Source: Sphingomonas sp. BK580 (GTDB lineage Bacteria > Pseudomonadota > Alphaproteobacteria > Sphingomonadales > Sphingomonadaceae). Taken from it: 64,000 nt of DNA. The position numbers and the translations under genes were made by a program. The stretch spans positions 248,001 through 312,000 of the forward strand of contig NZ_JACIAY010000001.1 in NCBI RefSeq assembly GCF_014194975.1, read 5' to 3'. This document shows, piece after piece, positions 44,895 through 55,283 of the stretch. A model generated the notes under the pieces. That model had not been told where the DNA came from, did not search any database, and was given only the letters and a program-made list of their open reading frames with translations. Position 1 is the first letter of the stretch, and every line of letters starts with the position of its first letter.

Positions 44895-46241
44895 TCAGCG
44901 GCGGCGCGCGCCCTTCAGTTTCGCCTTCTTGATCAGGTCGCCATACTGGTGCGCCAGCAGGTGCGACTGGATCTGGGTGACGGTGTCCATCGTCACGTTG
45001 ACCACGATCAGCAGGCTGGTGCCGCCGAGATAGAAGGGGATCGACAGCGCCGACACCAGATACTCGGGGACGACGCAGATGAACGTCAGATAGGCCGCGC
45101 CGATCACCGTGATGCGGGTCAGCACATAGTCGAAATAGCTCTCGGTGTTCTTGCCCGGCCGAATGCCCGGGATGAAGCCGCCGTAGCGCTTGAGGTTCTC
45201 GGCGGTCTCCTCCGGGTTGAACACCACCGCGGTGTAGAAGAAGGAGAAGAAGATGATGCCGGCGGCGTAGAGCGCCATGTACACCGGCGAGCCGTGCTGG
45301 AGATATTGGTTCAGCCCGATCAGGATGTCGCCGAAGCGGCTCTCGCCCGAGACGCGGTTGCCGGCGAACTGGGTGATCGTCAGCGGCAGCAGCAGCAGCG
45401 ACGAGGCGAAGATCGGCGGGATCACGCCGGCGGTGTTGATCTTGAGCGGCAGGTGGCTGCGGTCGGCCTGCATGCCGCGCTGTGTCTGACGCTTGGGATA
45501 TTGGATCAGGATGCGGCGCTGCGCGCGCTCCATGAAGCAGATCAGCAGGATCAGGCCAGCGACCACCGCGACGATCAGCACGACCGAGATCGGGTTCATC
45601 GACCCCGACCGCCCGCCCTCGAGCAGGTTGACCAGCGTGGTCGGCAGATGCGCGACGATGCCCGCCATGATGATCAGCGAGACGCCGTTGCCGATGCCGC
45701 GGCTGGTGATCTGCTCGCCCAGCCACATCAGGAACATCGTTCCGCCGATCAGCGAGATCACCGCGCCGATGCGGAACACCATGCCCGGCTCGATCACCGC
45801 GCCGCCGGCCTCGAGCCCGCGCGCGATGAAATAGCCCTGCACCGCGGTCAGCGCCACCGTGCCGTAGCGGGTGTACTGGTTGAGCTTCTTGCGCCCCGAC
45901 TCGCCTTCCTTCTTGATCGCGGCGAGCTGCGGGCTCAGCGAGGTGGCGAGCTGCACCACGATCGAGGCGGTGATGTAGGGCATCACGCCCAACGCGATCA
46001 GCGACGCGCGCGACAGCGAGCCGCCCGAGAAGGTATTGAAGAAGTCGAGCACGCCGCCCTTCATGCGATCGGCGAGGACGCCGAGCTGGGTCGGATCGAT
46101 CCCGGGCAGCGGCACGTAGCTCAGCAGCCGGAAGACGATCAGCGCGCCGATCGTGAACCACAACCTTTTCTTGAGATCGGTCGCCTGCGCGAATTTCGCG
46201 AGGCTGATGCTCTGCGCCATCTGGTCGGCTGCGGATGCCAT
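44895..46241 (-). CDS. secY: Preprotein translocase subunit SecY
   Basis: This is a 448-residue channel protein of the Sec translocon with ten hydrophobic helices. The start ATG 46241 gives MASAADQMAQSISLAKF; the first motif is FRLLSYVPLPGIDP. The signatures GVMPYITASIVVQLATSL and AGIIFFSFFYTAVVFNPEETAENLKRYGGFIPGIRPG are intact. It is the last spc-operon gene. The 287-nt gap before it contains hairpins and a repeat doublet. Confidence 0.97.
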   Translation of the reverse strand: MASAADQMAQSISLAKFAQATDLKKRLWFTIGALIVFRLLSYVPLPGIDPTQLGVLADRMKGGVLDFFNTFSGGSLSRASLIALGVMPYITASIVVQLATSLSPQLAAIKKEGESGRKKLNQYTRYGTVALTAVQGYFIARGLEAGGAVIEPGMVFRIGAVISLIGGTMFLMWLGEQITSRGIGNGVSLIIMAGIVAHLPTTLVNLLEGGRSGSMNPISVVLIVAVVAGLILLICFMERAQRRILIQYPKRQTQRGMQADRSHLPLKINTAGVIPPIFASSLLLLPLTITQFAGNRVSGESRFGDILIGLNQYLQHGSPVYMALYAAGIIFFSFFYTAVVFNPEETAENLKRYGGFIPGIRPGKNTESYFDYVLTRITVIGAAYLTFICVVPEYLVSALSIPFYLGGTSLLIVVNVTMDTVTQIQSHLLAHQYGDLIKKAKLKGARRR

Positions 46242-46384
46242 CGTGTCGGTGTATCCTGGAAACGAAGAACGGCGGGATGCGTTTGTACCGCCCCGCCGCT
46301 CATATAGGCGCAAGAGGCGCCTTGTCTAACCCGAGACGGCGGAAGCGCGGCATTAAGGCGGCTAACCCGCCTCGCCCTCCGAGT

Positions 46385-46479
46385 GTCACCCCGGACCTGG
46401 TCCGAGGTCTACCGTCTCGCCCGACCCTCGGCCTGAGAGTTCGCGGGAGGGTGAAACGCGGAAGATGTCCGGGGTAACG
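46385..46479. repeat. Degenerate REP doublet in secY-rplO gap
   Basis: GTCACCCCGGACCTGGTCC and the inverted GATGTCCGGGGTAAC bound about 95 bp. The rest of this gap also holds AAGGCGGCTAACCCGCCT (46355-46372) and a hairpin next to the rplO stop (46492-46518). Confidence 0.55.
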
Positions 46480-46528
46480 GCAAGGTGGGAACCGGCGCGC
46501 GCCCTGCGGCGCGTGCCGGGACGGCAGC

Positions 46529-47062
46529 TTACGCCTGCGTCTGCGCCTGCTTGCGCGCGGCCTGCGCGGTGCGGTGCTTCGCCTTGTGCTTGTCCGCGGC
46601 CGGAACGATCTCGGGCACGGTGACCGAGCCGCCGAGCTTCTCGACCGCCTCACGTGCCGACGCCGACACGCCCGCGACGGTGAAGTTGAGCTTGGTGGTC
46701 AGCTCGCCCTTGCCGAGCAGCCGCACGCCGTCCTTGCCGCCGCGCGCCAGGCCCGCCGCCTTGAGCGCGGCATGGTCCAGGTCGGTGCCGGTCAGCTTGC
46801 CCGACTCGATCGCCTTCTGGATCTCGCCGAGGTTCACCGTGGCATAGTCCTTGGCGAAGATGTTGTTGAAGCCGCGCTTCGGCAGCCGCATGTGGAGCGG
46901 CATCTGGCCGCCCTCGAAGCCGGCGATGCTGACGCCCTCGCGGCTCTTCTGACCCTTGACGCCGCGCCCGCCGGTCTTGCCCTTGCCCGAGCCGATGCCG
47001 CGGCCGACGCGGATCTTGCGGTGACGGGCGCCCTGGTTGTCGCTGAGTTCGTTGAGCTTCAT
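46529..47062 (-). CDS. rplO: 50S ribosomal protein L15
   Basis: This 177-residue protein starts at ATG 47062. The motifs are [43 protein letters not shown] and [16 protein letters not shown]. It is about 30 residues longer than E. coli L15 through a basic, Lys/Ala/Gln-rich C-terminal tail ([20 protein letters not shown]). A terminator-like hairpin lies between it and rpmD. Confidence 0.96.
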   Translation of the reverse strand: MKLNELSDNQGARHRKIRVGRGIGSGKGKTGGRGVKGQKSREGVSIAGFEGGQMPLHMRLPKRGFNNIFAKDYATVNLGEIQKAIESGKLTGTDLDHAALKAAGLARGGKDGVRLLGKGELTTKLNFTVAGVSASAREAVEKLGGSVTVPEIVPAADKHKAKHRTAQAARKQAQTQA

Positions 47063-47094
47063 GATATGCACTCGCTTTCGCTTCTGTCGCGCTG

Positions 47095-47127
47095 AAAAAC
47101 AGGAAGGGGGCCGGTTAGCCCCCTTCC
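47095..47127 (-). terminator. Terminator-like hairpin between rpmD and rplO
   Basis: A 10-bp stem (47102-47111 with 47118-47127) around CGGTTA is followed on the minus strand by TGTTTTT. It looks like a complete intrinsic terminator, 33 nt after the rpmD stop, inside the spc operon. Confidence 0.75.
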
Positions 47128-47159
47128 CTCGTCGTGTCACTAGTCAGGTCGGGGAAGGC

Positions 47160-47339
47160 TCAGCCTTCGACCACCTCGACCATGTGCTGCACCTTGCGAA
47201 TCATGCCGCGCACCTCGGGGCTGTCCTGCAGCTCCGCGACGCGATGCATCTTGTTGAGGCCCAGGCCCACGAGCGTCGCGCGCTGGTCCTTGGTCCGCCG
47301 GATCGGCGAACCGGTCTGCTTCACCTTGATGGTCGCCAT
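47160..47339 (-). CDS. rpmD: 50S ribosomal protein L30
   Basis: This is a 59-residue protein from ATG 47339, with GGAG upstream; a GTG at 47348 overlapping the rpsE stop is an alternative. The motifs are [57 protein letters not shown]. The size is normal. Confidence 0.95.
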   Translation of the reverse strand: MATIKVKQTGSPIRRTKDQRATLVGLGLNKMHRVAELQDSPEVRGMIRKVQHMVEVVEG

Positions 47340-47344
47340 GTCGC

Positions 47345-48094
47345 TCACTCCACCACTGCCGCGGCATCCGCCTCGGCGGTCGCCGCGTCCGCGCCGTGCG
47401 CGCGGCCGAGCAGGTCGGCGATCTTCTTGCCGCGACGCTGCGCCACCGCCTTCGGCGAGGTCTGCGTGTTCAGCGCCTCGAAGGTCGCGCGGATCATGTT
47501 GTACGGGTTCGAGGTGCCGACCGACTTGGTCACCACGTCGGCGACGCCGAGGCTCTCGAACACCGCGCGCATCGGACCGCCGGCGATGATGCCGGTGCCC
47601 TGCGGCGCCGAGCGCAGCGTCACGCGGCCCGCGCCGAAGTGGCCGTTGCCGTCGTGGTGCAGCGTGCGGCCTTCCTTGAGCGGCACGCGGACCATCTTCT
47701 TCTTGGCCGCGGCGGTCGCCTTGGAGATCGCCTCGGGGACCTCGCGCGCCTTGCCGTGACCGAAGCCGACCCGGCCCTTGCCGTCGCCCACCACGACCAG
47801 CGCCGCGAAGCCGAAGCGCTTGCCGCCCTTCACCGTCTTCGAGACGCGGTTGATGTGGACGAGCTTCTCGATCAGCTCCTCGCCGCCGTCGTCATTGTTG
47901 CGACGGTCGTCGCGGCGGCCGCGGCCACCGTCACGACCACCGCGCCCGCCGCGGTCGTTGCCGCCGCGACCACCGCCGCCGCCACGGCCGCCGCGCGCGC
48001 CGCGCGACGGGCCATTGTCCTGCGGCGCGGCCTGCGCCGGTGCCGCATTGGCCTCGGCCTCGGGCGCCTGCGTCTGCTGGTTCTCGTCAGCCAT
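47345..48094 (-). CDS. rpsE: 30S ribosomal protein S5 with RGG-rich N-terminal extension
   Basis: This protein has 249 residues, against about 166 in E. coli. The S5 core starts at about residue 70 ([52 protein letters not shown]). It continues through [22 protein letters not shown] and [18 protein letters not shown]. The first ~70 residues are low-complexity: acidic/Gln/Ala, then repeated RGG and GGRGG units rich in Arg, Gly and Asp. The C-terminal tail is Ala-rich. S5 shapes the mRNA entry channel, so a long disordered RNA-binding-like arm there is notable. Confidence 0.95.
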   Translation of the reverse strand: MADENQQTQAPEAEANAAPAQAAPQDNGPSRGARGGRGGGGGRGGNDRGGRGGRDGGRGRRDDRRNNDDGGEELIEKLVHINRVSKTVKGGKRFGFAALVVVGDGKGRVGFGHGKAREVPEAISKATAAAKKKMVRVPLKEGRTLHHDGNGHFGAGRVTLRSAPQGTGIIAGGPMRAVFESLGVADVVTKSVGTSNPYNMIRATFEALNTQTSPKAVAQRRGKKIADLLGRAHGADAATAEADAAAVVE

Positions 48095-48097
48095 GTC

Positions 48098-48448
48098 TTA
48101 GAACTCCAGTCCGGCTTCGCGCGCGGCCTCGGCCAGCGCCTTCACCCGGCCGTGAAAGAGGAAGCCACCGCGGTCGAACACGACCTGCGTGACACCGGCG
48201 GCCTTGGCCGCCTCGGCGACGCGCTTGCCCACCTCGGTCGCGGCCGCGACGGTCGCGGTCTTGCCCTCGTGCCCGGCCAGCGTCGAGGCCGAGGCCACGG
48301 TGTGGCCGTTGGCGTCGTCGATGACCTGGGCGTAGATGTGCTTGCCCGAGCGATGCACCGACAGGCGCGGGCGCGTGCCGGCACGCGCGCGCAGCGCGGT
48401 GCGGTTGCGGCGGCGCCGCTTGTCGAAAAGCGAAAGACCCTTGGTCAC
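48098..48448 (-). CDS. rplR: 50S ribosomal protein L18
   Basis: This is a 116-residue 5S rRNA-binding protein. The motifs are [50 protein letters not shown] and [28 protein letters not shown]. It starts at GTG 48448, overlapping the rplF stop as GTGA, so translation is coupled. Confidence 0.96.
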   Translation of the reverse strand: MTKGLSLFDKRRRRNRTALRARAGTRPRLSVHRSGKHIYAQVIDDANGHTVASASTLAGHEGKTATVAAATEVGKRVAEAAKAAGVTQVVFDRGGFLFHGRVKALAEAAREAGLEF

Positions 48449-48978
48449 TTCTTCTTCCCTTCCTTACGGAAGATATACTCGCCGTCGTACTTGATGCCCT
48501 TGCCCTTGTACGGCTCGGGCTTACGCCAGCGGCGGATCTCGGCGGCCAGCTGGCCGACGCGCTGCTTGTCCGCACCGCTGATCTCGACGGTGGTCGCGTC
48601 CGGCGTCTTCACCTCGATGCCCTCGGGCACCTCGATGTTGACGTCGTGGCTGTAGCCGAGCTGCAGGCGCAGGTTGCGGCCCTGCGCGGCGGCGCGGTAG
48701 CCGACGCCGGTGATCAGCAGCTTCTTGGTGAAGCCCTCGGTCACGCCGGTGACGAGGTTCTGCACCAGCGTCCGCTGCATGCCCCAAAAGGCGCGCGCGC
48801 GCTTGGTGTCGTTGGCCGGCTGCACGCCGATCGAGTCACCCTGCACGTCGTAGCTGATCAGGTCCGACAGCGGCATCGTCAGGGTGCCCTTCGGGCCCTT
48901 GACCGACAGCTCGTTGCCGGTGCGGGTGGCGGTGACGCCCGACGGGATCGGGACCGCCTTCTTGCCGATGCGGCTCAT
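48445..48978 (-). CDS. rplF: 50S ribosomal protein L6
   Basis: This is a 177-residue protein near the factor-binding site. The motifs are [27 protein letters not shown], and the C-terminal [38 protein letters not shown]. The start overlaps the rpsH stop by one base. Confidence 0.96.
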   Translation of the reverse strand: MSRIGKKAVPIPSGVTATRTGNELSVKGPKGTLTMPLSDLISYDVQGDSIGVQPANDTKRARAFWGMQRTLVQNLVTGVTEGFTKKLLITGVGYRAAAQGRNLRLQLGYSHDVNIEVPEGIEVKTPDATTVEISGADKQRVGQLAAEIRRWRKPEPYKGKGIKYDGEYIFRKEGKKK

Positions 48979-49388
48979 CAGAACACCTCCGCCAGCACTT
49001 CGCCGCCGACGTTCTGCTCGCGCGCCTCGGCGTCCGACAGAACGCCCTTCGGCGTCGACACGATGGTGATGCCCAGGCCGTTCATCACGCGCGGCAGCTC
49101 GGTGGCGCCGGAGTAGATGCGACGGCCCGGCTTCGAGACGCGCGCGACATGCTTGATCGCGGGCTGACCCTCGAAATACTTGAGCTCGATGCGGACGCCC
49201 TTGGTGGACGCGCCCTTGCCGAGCGCGAGCTCCTCCTCGGAATAGCCGCGGATATAGCCCTCGCGCTGGAGCACGTCGAGCACGCGGACGCGCAGCTTCG
49301 ACGCGGGCGACAGCACGCTGTCCTTGCGCGCGCGCTGGCCGTTGCGGATGCGGGTGAGCAGGTCACCCAGGGGATCGGTCACTGCCAT
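48978..49388 (-). CDS. rpsH: 30S ribosomal protein S8
   Basis: This is a 136-residue central-domain 16S rRNA-binding protein. In other bacteria it represses the spc operon. The motifs are [45 protein letters not shown] and [33 protein letters not shown]. Whether it autoregulates through the hairpins in this operon is not known. Confidence 0.96.
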   Translation of the reverse strand: MAVTDPLGDLLTRIRNGQRARKDSVLSPASKLRVRVLDVLQREGYIRGYSEEELALGKGASTKGVRIELKYFEGQPAIKHVARVSKPGRRIYSGATELPRVMNGLGITIVSTPKGVLSDAEAREQNVGGEVLAEVF

Positions 49389-49397
49389 CGTACGTCC

Positions 49398-49703
49398 TTA
49401 CCAGCTCGACTTGGTGAGACCCGGGATCAGGCCCTTGTTGGCCAGATCGCGCAGCATCACACGGGCAAGCCCGAACTTGCGGTAGTAAGCACGCGGACGC
49501 CCGGTCAGCGCGCAGCGGTTGCGGATCCGCGTCGGGTTGGCGTTGCGGGGCAGCTCGGCCATCTTCAGCCGCGCGATGAGACGCTCGGTCTCGTCGAGCG
49601 ACTGGTCGTTCGCGGTTGCCTTCAGCTTCGCCAGCTTGGGCGCATATTGCGCCACCAGCTTCTTGCGACGCTCGTTCTTGTTCACGGAACTCAGTTTCGC
49701 CAT
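49398..49703 (-). CDS. rpsN: 30S ribosomal protein S14
   Basis: This is a 101-residue protein with [16 protein letters not shown] and [40 protein letters not shown]. Only one cysteine is present, so it is the zinc-free (C-) form typical of proteobacteria. Confidence 0.96.
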   Translation of the reverse strand: MAKLSSVNKNERRKKLVAQYAPKLAKLKATANDQSLDETERLIARLKMAELPRNANPTRIRNRCALTGRPRAYYRKFGLARVMLRDLANKGLIPGLTKSSW

Positions 49704-49738
49704 GGACTTAAGCTCTCTTTATCAGACCACCGAGACGG

Positions 49739-50326
49739 TCATGCCGCCTTCTTCGCGTCGGTCGTTTCGTCCTCGATCGGGAACGGGAAGCCGAACAGAC
49801 GGAGCAGCTCGCGCGCCTCGTCGTCGCTCTTCGCGGTCGTGGTCACGATCACGTCCATGCCGCGCACCTTGTCGATGCGGTCATAGTTGATCTCCGGGAA
49901 CACGATCTGCTCCTTGATGCCGCAGGCGTAGTTGCCGCGGCCGTCGAAGCTCTTCGGGTTCAGCCCGCGGAAGTCGCGGACGCGCGGGAGCGCGATGGTG
50001 ATGAAGCGGTCGAGGAACTCGTACATGCGCTCGCGGCGAAGGGTGACCTTCACGCCGATCGGCATGCCCTCGCGCAGCTTGAACTGCGCGATCGACTTCT
50101 TCGCCTTGGTGATGACCGGCTTCTGACCGGCGATCAGCTCCATCTCCGACGCGGCCTGGTCGACGCGCTTCTTGTCCTGGGTCGCCTCGCCGACGCCCAT
50201 GTTGAGCACGATCTTCTCGATCCGCGGGATCTCGTTGACGTTCTTGTAGCCGAACTTCTCGGTCATCGCCGCGACGATGCGATCCTCGTAGATCGCCTTC
50301 ATGCGGGGCTTGTAGGCGTCAGCCAT
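49739..50326 (-). CDS. rplE: 50S ribosomal protein L5
   Basis: This is a 195-residue 5S rRNA-binding protein. The motifs are [54 protein letters not shown] and [25 protein letters not shown]. It overlaps rplX by 8 nt. Confidence 0.96.
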   Translation of the reverse strand: MADAYKPRMKAIYEDRIVAAMTEKFGYKNVNEIPRIEKIVLNMGVGEATQDKKRVDQAASEMELIAGQKPVITKAKKSIAQFKLREGMPIGVKVTLRRERMYEFLDRFITIALPRVRDFRGLNPKSFDGRGNYACGIKEQIVFPEINYDRIDKVRGMDVIVTTTAKSDDEARELLRLFGFPFPIEDETTDAKKAA

Positions 50327-50636
50327 CGATCTTCTCCCCGGTCTTCACCGCGACGCGGACCTTCTTGCCATCCTGCGTCTCGAAGCGGACGCGCGTCGGC
50401 TTGCCGTCGGCGGTGACGTGCGCCACCTTCGACACGTGCAGCGGCGCCTCGATCCGCTCGAGCCCGCCCTGCGGGTTCGCCTGGGTCGGCTTGCGGTGAC
50501 GGGTGGCGACGTTGACGCCGCCGACGATCACCTTGCTATCCTTCGGCATCGACTGGGTGACCGTGCCGGTCTTGCCCTTGTCCTTGCCCGAGAGGACGAT
50601 GACCTGATCGCCCTTCTTGATCTTCGCGGCGGCCAT
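50319..50636 (-). CDS. rplX: 50S ribosomal protein L24
   Basis: This is a 105-residue assembly initiator from ATG 50636. The KOW motif is [43 protein letters not shown], followed by [24 protein letters not shown]. It overlaps the rplN stop by one base. Confidence 0.95.
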   Translation of the reverse strand: MAAAKIKKGDQVIVLSGKDKGKTGTVTQSMPKDSKVIVGGVNVATRHRKPTQANPQGGLERIEAPLHVSKVAHVTADGKPTRVRFETQDGKKVRVAVKTGEKIDG

Positions 50637-51004
50637 CACAGCACCTCCGGCGCGAGGCTGATGATCTTCATGTGCTTCTTGCCGCGCAGCTCGCGCACGA
50701 CCGGGCCGAAGATACGGGTGCCGATCGGCTCCTCGTTCTTGTTGACCAGCACCGCGGCGTTGCCGTCGAACCGGATCACCGAGCCGTCGGCGCGGCGGAT
50801 GTCCTTGGCGGTACGCACGATCACCGCGCGGTGAACGTCGCCCTTCTTCACGCGGCCGCGCGGCTGCGCTTCCTTGACGCTGACGACGATGATGTCGCCG
50901 ACGCCGGCCGTGCGGCGCTTGGACCCGCCAAGCACCTTGATGCACTGCACCCGCTTCGCGCCGCTGTTGTCAGCGACGTCGAGATTGGACTGCATCTGGA
51001 TCAT
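50636..51004 (-). CDS. rplN: 50S ribosomal protein L14
   Basis: This is a 122-residue protein from ATG 51004. The motifs are [52 protein letters not shown] and [30 protein letters not shown]. It is separated from rpsQ by 221 nt with two hairpins and a seven-T tract, so its transcription may begin or be controlled there. Confidence 0.97.
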   Translation of the reverse strand: MIQMQSNLDVADNSGAKRVQCIKVLGGSKRRTAGVGDIIVVSVKEAQPRGRVKKGDVHRAVIVRTAKDIRRADGSVIRFDGNAAVLVNKNEEPIGTRIFGPVVRELRGKKHMKIISLAPEVL

Positions 51005-51053
51005 CGATCCGCTTCCTTCTCGCCTTGGGGTGGATACCGACCCAGCCCCGCCT

Positions 51054-51113
51054 AAAAAAACGACCCCCGGCAGGCGCATGGCCGTACCGAGGGGAGCGGC
51101 CGGTTAGCCGCTC
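51054..51113 (-). terminator. Double hairpin with T-tract between rpsQ and rplN
   Basis: On the minus strand a 7-bp stem (51107-51113 with 51094-51100, loop region around TAACCG) is followed by a second, bulged GC stem (51087-51094 with 51064-51070) and then seven T residues (51060-51054). This has the form of an intrinsic terminator or attenuator within the S10-spc region. Confidence 0.7.
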
Positions 51114-51225
51114 CGCGGGCGAAAGGCAAGTGCCCTGCCCCCACGTCTTCCCGCCAAGCTCGGCTGGTCTCCGCGGCCAGGCCGCGGACCCTTCCCGAAA
51201 CGCCGGCGGGCGCGCTCAGCGACGC

Positions 51226-51498
51226 TTACGCGTCGACGTCGACCCGCTCGGGCGCGACATGCGTGTTCACGCGGTCGACGACCTTCCAGGTCTTCAGCTT
51301 GGAGATCGGCGCGGTCTCTTCGATGCGCACGGTCTCGCCCTGCTTGTACTCGTTCGCCTCGTCATGGGCGTGGTACTTCTTCGAGCGGCGGATGATCTTG
51401 CCGTAGAGCGGGTGCTTCACCTTGCGCTCCACGTTGACGATCACCGTCTTCTCGCCCTTGTCGGAGACGATCACTCCGGTCAGCACGCGCTTCGGCAT
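51226..51498 (-). CDS. rpsQ: 30S ribosomal protein S17
   Basis: This is a 90-residue protein with [73 protein letters not shown]. It is the last S10-operon gene before the hairpin-containing gap. Confidence 0.96.
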   Translation of the reverse strand: MPKRVLTGVIVSDKGEKTVIVNVERKVKHPLYGKIIRRSKKYHAHDEANEYKQGETVRIEETAPISKLKTWKVVDRVNTHVAPERVDVDA

Positions 51499-51511
51499 GT
51501 GCGTCGTCCTC

Positions 51512-51718
51512 TTACTTGGCCGCAGCCGCAGCGGTGCGCTGCGCCTGCAGGGTCTTGATGCGGGCGATGTCCTTGCGGACCTCGCGCACGCGGCTCGGCT
51601 TCTCGAGCTGGCTGGTCGCCGCCTGGAAGCGGAGATTGAACTGCTCGCGCTTCAGGTTGCCCAGGCTCTCGGCGAGCTGGTCGTCGCTCTGGCCGGTGAA
51701 GTCAGTGGTATTTGCCAT
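51512..51718 (-). CDS. rpmC: 50S ribosomal protein L29
   Basis: This is a 68-residue helical-hairpin protein near the exit tunnel. The motifs are [47 protein letters not shown]. The start lies 1 nt after the rplP stop. Confidence 0.95.
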   Translation of the reverse strand: MANTTDFTGQSDDQLAESLGNLKREQFNLRFQAATSQLEKPSRVREVRKDIARIKTLQAQRTAAAAAK

Positions 51719-51719
51719 C

Positions 51720-52154
51720 TTACTCGCCTCCCAGGTGCGAGGTGTCGCCGAGGCGCGCCACGACCTTGGTCTTGATCGGCAGCTTCATCGCGGCGCGCTC
51801 GAACGCCTCCGCGGCGAGCGGCCCCTCGACGCCGTCGAGCTCGAACAGGATCCGGCCCGGCTTGACGCGCGCGGCCCAGAATTCGGGCGAACCCTTGCCC
51901 GAGCCCATGCGGACCTCGGCGGGCTTGCTCGACACCGGCACGTCCGGGAACACGCGGATCCACAGACGCCCCTGGCGCTTGATGTGACGCGTGATCGCGC
52001 GGCGGGCCGCCTCGATCTGACGCGCGGTGATACGATCCGGCTCCATCGCCTTGAGGCCATAGGAGCCGAAGTTCAGCGAGGTGCCGCCCTTGGCGTCGCC
52101 GTGGATACGGCCCTTGAACGCCTTGCGGAACTTGGTGCGCTTCGGTTGCAGCAT
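51720..52154 (-). CDS. rplP: 50S ribosomal protein L16
   Basis: This is a 144-residue protein at the A-site side of the large subunit. The motifs are [71 protein letters not shown] and the R81-region [20 protein letters not shown]81-type hydroxylation is carried out by a different oxygenase family from the P4H at 7609. Confidence 0.96.
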   Translation of the reverse strand: MLQPKRTKFRKAFKGRIHGDAKGGTSLNFGSYGLKAMEPDRITARQIEAARRAITRHIKRQGRLWIRVFPDVPVSSKPAEVRMGSGKGSPEFWAARVKPGRILFELDGVEGPLAAEAFERAAMKLPIKTKVVARLGDTSHLGGE

Positions 52155-52165
52155 TGCCTTATTCC

Positions 52166-52873
52166 TTAGCGGCGGTCATCGCGCGCGGGGCGCACGCCGG
52201 AGGTCTGGGCCTCCATCATGAGGCGATCGGTCGCCATCGGGTCGTGCCCGAGGATCTCGCCCTTGAACACCCACACCTTGACCCCGCAGACGCCATAGGC
52301 GGTGTGCGCCTCGGCCTCGGCATAGTCGATGTTGGCGCGCAGCGTGTGCAGCGGCACCCGGCCCTCGCGATAGCTCTCGGAGCGCGCGATCTCGGCGCCG
52401 CCGAGGCGGCCGCCGCAATAGACCTTGATGCCGTCCGCACCGAGGCGCATCGCCGACTGCACCGCGCGCTTCATCGCGCGACGGAAGGCGATACGACGCT
52501 CGAGCTGGTCCGCGATGCCCTGCGCGACGAGCTTGGCGTCGACCTCGGGCTTGCGGATCTCGACGATGTTCAGCGACACGTCCGAGCTGGTCATCGCGCC
52601 GAGCGTCTTGCGCAGCTTCTCGATGTCCGAGCCCTTCTTGCCGATGATCACGCCCGGGCGCGCGGCGAAGACGGAGATGCGGCACAGCTTGGCGGGACGA
52701 TCGATCACCACCTTCGAGATCGCCGCCTGCGGCAGCGTCTTGATGATGTACTGGCGGATCTTGAGATCCTCCAGCAGCAGGCGACGGTAATCGTCGCCCT
52801 CGGCGTACCAGCGGCTGTCCCAGGTGCGGTTGATCTGCAGGCGCAGACCGATGGGATTGCTCTTGTGACCCAT
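52166..52873 (-). CDS. rpsC: 30S ribosomal protein S3
   Basis: This is a 235-residue protein with a KH domain ([23 protein letters not shown]) and [23 protein letters not shown] at the start. The C-terminal domain has [42 protein letters not shown]. It overlaps rplV by one base. Confidence 0.96.
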   Translation of the reverse strand: MGHKSNPIGLRLQINRTWDSRWYAEGDDYRRLLLEDLKIRQYIIKTLPQAAISKVVIDRPAKLCRISVFAARPGVIIGKKGSDIEKLRKTLGAMTSSDVSLNIVEIRKPEVDAKLVAQGIADQLERRIAFRRAMKRAVQSAMRLGADGIKVYCGGRLGGAEIARSESYREGRVPLHTLRANIDYAEAEAHTAYGVCGVKVWVFKGEILGHDPMATDRLMMEAQTSGVRPARDDRR

Positions 52874-53250
52874 TAGGCTTCTTCCTGCTCGCGCACGACG
52901 ATCCGCAGCCGCGAGAACGGCTTGAGGATGCGGGTGGACTTGCCGCGGCCGCGCGTGGCGAACCGCTTCATGGTGATCGACTTGCCGACCGACGCCTCGG
53001 CGACGACGAGCGCGTCGACGTCGAGGTTGTGGTTGTTCTCGGCGTTGGCGATGGCCGAGGCCAGCACCTTGCGCGCGTCGACCGCCATCGACTTCTTGGA
53101 GAAGGCGAGGATGTTCATCGCGTCGGCCGCCGAGCGGCCGCGGATGAGCGCCGCCACCAGGCCCAGCTTCTGCGCCGAGCCGCGGATCTGCGTGCCGACC
53201 GAGAGGGCTTCCTTCTCGCCGACCTTGCGGGGGGATGCAGGCTTGCTCAT
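52873..53250 (-). CDS. rplV: 50S ribosomal protein L22
   Basis: This is a 125-residue protein lining the exit tunnel. The motifs are [36 protein letters not shown] and the hairpin end [31 protein letters not shown]. It overlaps rpsS by one base. Confidence 0.96.
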   Translation of the reverse strand: MSKPASPRKVGEKEALSVGTQIRGSAQKLGLVAALIRGRSAADAMNILAFSKKSMAVDARKVLASAIANAENNHNLDVDALVVAEASVGKSITMKRFATRGRGKSTRILKPFSRLRIVVREQEEA

Positions 53251-53525
53251 CAGCGCTTGCCCTTCTTGTCAGCCGCGTGACCCGGGAAGAACCGGGTGGG
53301 CGCGAACTCGCCGAGCTTCATGCCGACCATGTCCTCGTTGACCGAGACGGGCACGAACTTGCGGCCGTTGTAGACCGAGAACGTCAGACCGACGAACTGC
53401 GGCAGGATGGTGGAGCGGCGCGACCACGTCTTGATCGGCGCGCGCCCACCGGCGTCCTGCGCGGCCTCGGCCTTCTTGAGCAGGCTCAGTTCGACGAACG
53501 GGCCCTTCCAAACAGAGCGAGCCAT
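53250..53525 (-). CDS. rpsS: 30S ribosomal protein S19
   Basis: This is a 91-residue head protein. The motifs are [53 protein letters not shown] and [22 protein letters not shown]. It overlaps rplB by one base. Confidence 0.96.
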   Translation of the reverse strand: MARSVWKGPFVELSLLKKAEAAQDAGGRAPIKTWSRRSTILPQFVGLTFSVYNGRKFVPVSVNEDMVGMKLGEFAPTRFFPGHAADKKGKR

Positions 53526-54358
53526 TACTTCTTCCTCGCGTGGCGGCTACGGATGATCATCTTGTCCGTAGACTTGTTGTGGCGGGTGCGCGCACCCTTG
53601 GTCGGCTTGCCCCACGGCGTGACCGGGTGACGGCCGCCCGAGGTCCGGCCCTCACCACCGCCGTGCGGGTGGTCGACCGGGTTCTTGGCCACGCCGCGCG
53701 TCAGCGGGCGCTTGCCCATCCAGCGCGAGCGGCCAGCCTTGCCGAGGTTCTGGTTCTGGTTGTCGGGGTTCGACACCGCACCGATCGTCGCCATGCACTC
53801 GCCGTGGATGTAGCGCTGCTCGCCCGAGTTGAGGCGGACGATGACCATGCCGCGGTCGCGGCCGACGACCTGCACATAGGTGCCGGCCGAGCGCGCGATC
53901 TGACCGCCCTTGCCCGGCTTCATCTCCACGTTGTGGACGATCGTGCCGACCGGGATCTGGCCCAGCTCCATGGCGTTGCCCGGCTTCACGTCGGTCTTCT
54001 TGCCCGCGATCACCTTGTCGCCCGGCGCGAGCCGCTGCGGCGCGATGATATAGGCCAGCTCCTCGTCGGGGTACTTGACCAGCGCGATGAAGGCGGTGCG
54101 GTTCGGGTCATACTCGAGCCGCTCGACGGTGCCCTCGACGTCCCACTTGCGCCGCTTGAAGTCGACGTAGCGGTAGCGCTGCTTGTGACCGCCCGCGATA
54201 CCGCGCGAGGTCACATGGCCCTTGTTGTTGCGGCCGCCGGTCTTGCGCTTGCCCTCGGTCAGCGCCTTGACGGGCTTGCCCTTGTACAGCGACGACTTGT
54301 CGACGAGGACGAGGCCGCGCTGCGCCGGCGACGTCGGGTTATAATGCTTGAGCGCCAT
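53525..54358 (-). CDS. rplB: 50S ribosomal protein L2
   Basis: This is a 277-residue peptidyl-transferase-centre protein from ATG 54358. The motifs are [44 protein letters not shown] and the catalytic-region [26 protein letters not shown]. Confidence 0.97.
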   Translation of the reverse strand: MALKHYNPTSPAQRGLVLVDKSSLYKGKPVKALTEGKRKTGGRNNKGHVTSRGIAGGHKQRYRYVDFKRRKWDVEGTVERLEYDPNRTAFIALVKYPDEELAYIIAPQRLAPGDKVIAGKKTDVKPGNAMELGQIPVGTIVHNVEMKPGKGGQIARSAGTYVQVVGRDRGMVIVRLNSGEQRYIHGECMATIGAVSNPDNQNQNLGKAGRSRWMGKRPLTRGVAKNPVDHPHGGGEGRTSGGRHPVTPWGKPTKGARTRHNKSTDKMIIRSRHARKK

Positions 54359-54359
54359 C

Positions 54360-54674
54360 TTACTTGGCCCCCTCGGTGACGTCGATCGACTGGCCCTCGC
54401 GGAGCGTGACGATCGCCTTCTTGACATCGGAGCGACGGTAGGGCGCACCCTTCCAGCGCTTGGTCTTGCCCTTCTGGACGATCGTGTTCACGCCCGTGAC
54501 GCTGACGCCGAAGAGCGCCTCGACGGCCGCCTTGATCTGGGGCTTGGTCGCCTTGTTGGCGACCTTGAAGACCACCGCGTTCTGCTCGGAGAGCAGGGTC
54601 GCCTTCTCGGTGATGTGCGGCGCGACAATCACGTCATAGTGACGGTTGTCGATCGCCTCTGCCGGCTTAGCCAT
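54360..54674 (-). CDS. rplW: 50S ribosomal protein L23
   Basis: This is a 104-residue protein at the exit tunnel, where SRP docks. The motifs are [54 protein letters not shown]. It overlaps rplD by 8 nt. Confidence 0.96.
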   Translation of the reverse strand: MAKPAEAIDNRHYDVIVAPHITEKATLLSEQNAVVFKVANKATKPQIKAAVEALFGVSVTGVNTIVQKGKTKRWKGAPYRRSDVKKAIVTLREGQSIDVTEGAK

Positions 54675-55281
54675 TGAAGCGCGCCTCCAGCTTCTCGACC
54701 GCCGCGCGCGTCAGCACCAGCGTGTCTGCCTTGATGATGTCGTAGACGTTCGCGCCGACCGCCGGGAGCAGGTCCACGCCCGGCAGGTTGCGACCGGCGC
54801 GGAAGCTCTCGCCCGCCTCGCCGTCGATCACCAGCGTGCGCTTGCCCGTGGTGAGCGTGGCGAAGTGGCCCTTGAGCTCCTTCGTCTTCTGCACCTCGAA
54901 CGCGTCGAGCACGATCAGCGAGCCGGCCTTGGCATGGCTGCTGAGCGCCATCTTGAGGCCGAGCGCGCGAATCTTCTTGTTGAGCCCGGGGTTGAAATCG
55001 CGGACGCGGGCGCCGTGCGCCTTGCCGCCGCCGATGAACACCGGGGCGCGACGATCGCCGTGACGCGCCACACCGCCGCCCTTCTGACGACCGAGCTTCT
55101 TGCCCGAGCGGGCGACGTCGGCGCGCTCGCGCGTGCCGCGCGCGGTGGCGCGACGCTTCTCGAGCTGCCAGGTCACGACGCGGTGCAGGATGTCGGCACG
55201 CGGATCGAGGCCGAAAACCTCGTCGTTGAGCTCGATGTCCGCTGCGTCGGTGCCGGCGAAGGAGGAAACCTTGACCTTCAC
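54667..55281 (-). CDS. rplD: 50S ribosomal protein L4
   Basis: This is a 204-residue tunnel protein and the usual repressor of the S10 operon. The motifs are [47 protein letters not shown] and [20 protein letters not shown]. It follows rplC by 2 nt. Confidence 0.96.
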   Translation of the reverse strand: MKVKVSSFAGTDAADIELNDEVFGLDPRADILHRVVTWQLEKRRATARGTRERADVARSGKKLGRQKGGGVARHGDRRAPVFIGGGKAHGARVRDFNPGLNKKIRALGLKMALSSHAKAGSLIVLDAFEVQKTKELKGHFATLTTGKRTLVIDGEAGESFRAGRNLPGVDLLPAVGANVYDIIKADTLVLTRAAVEKLEARFNG

Positions 55282-55283
55282 GT

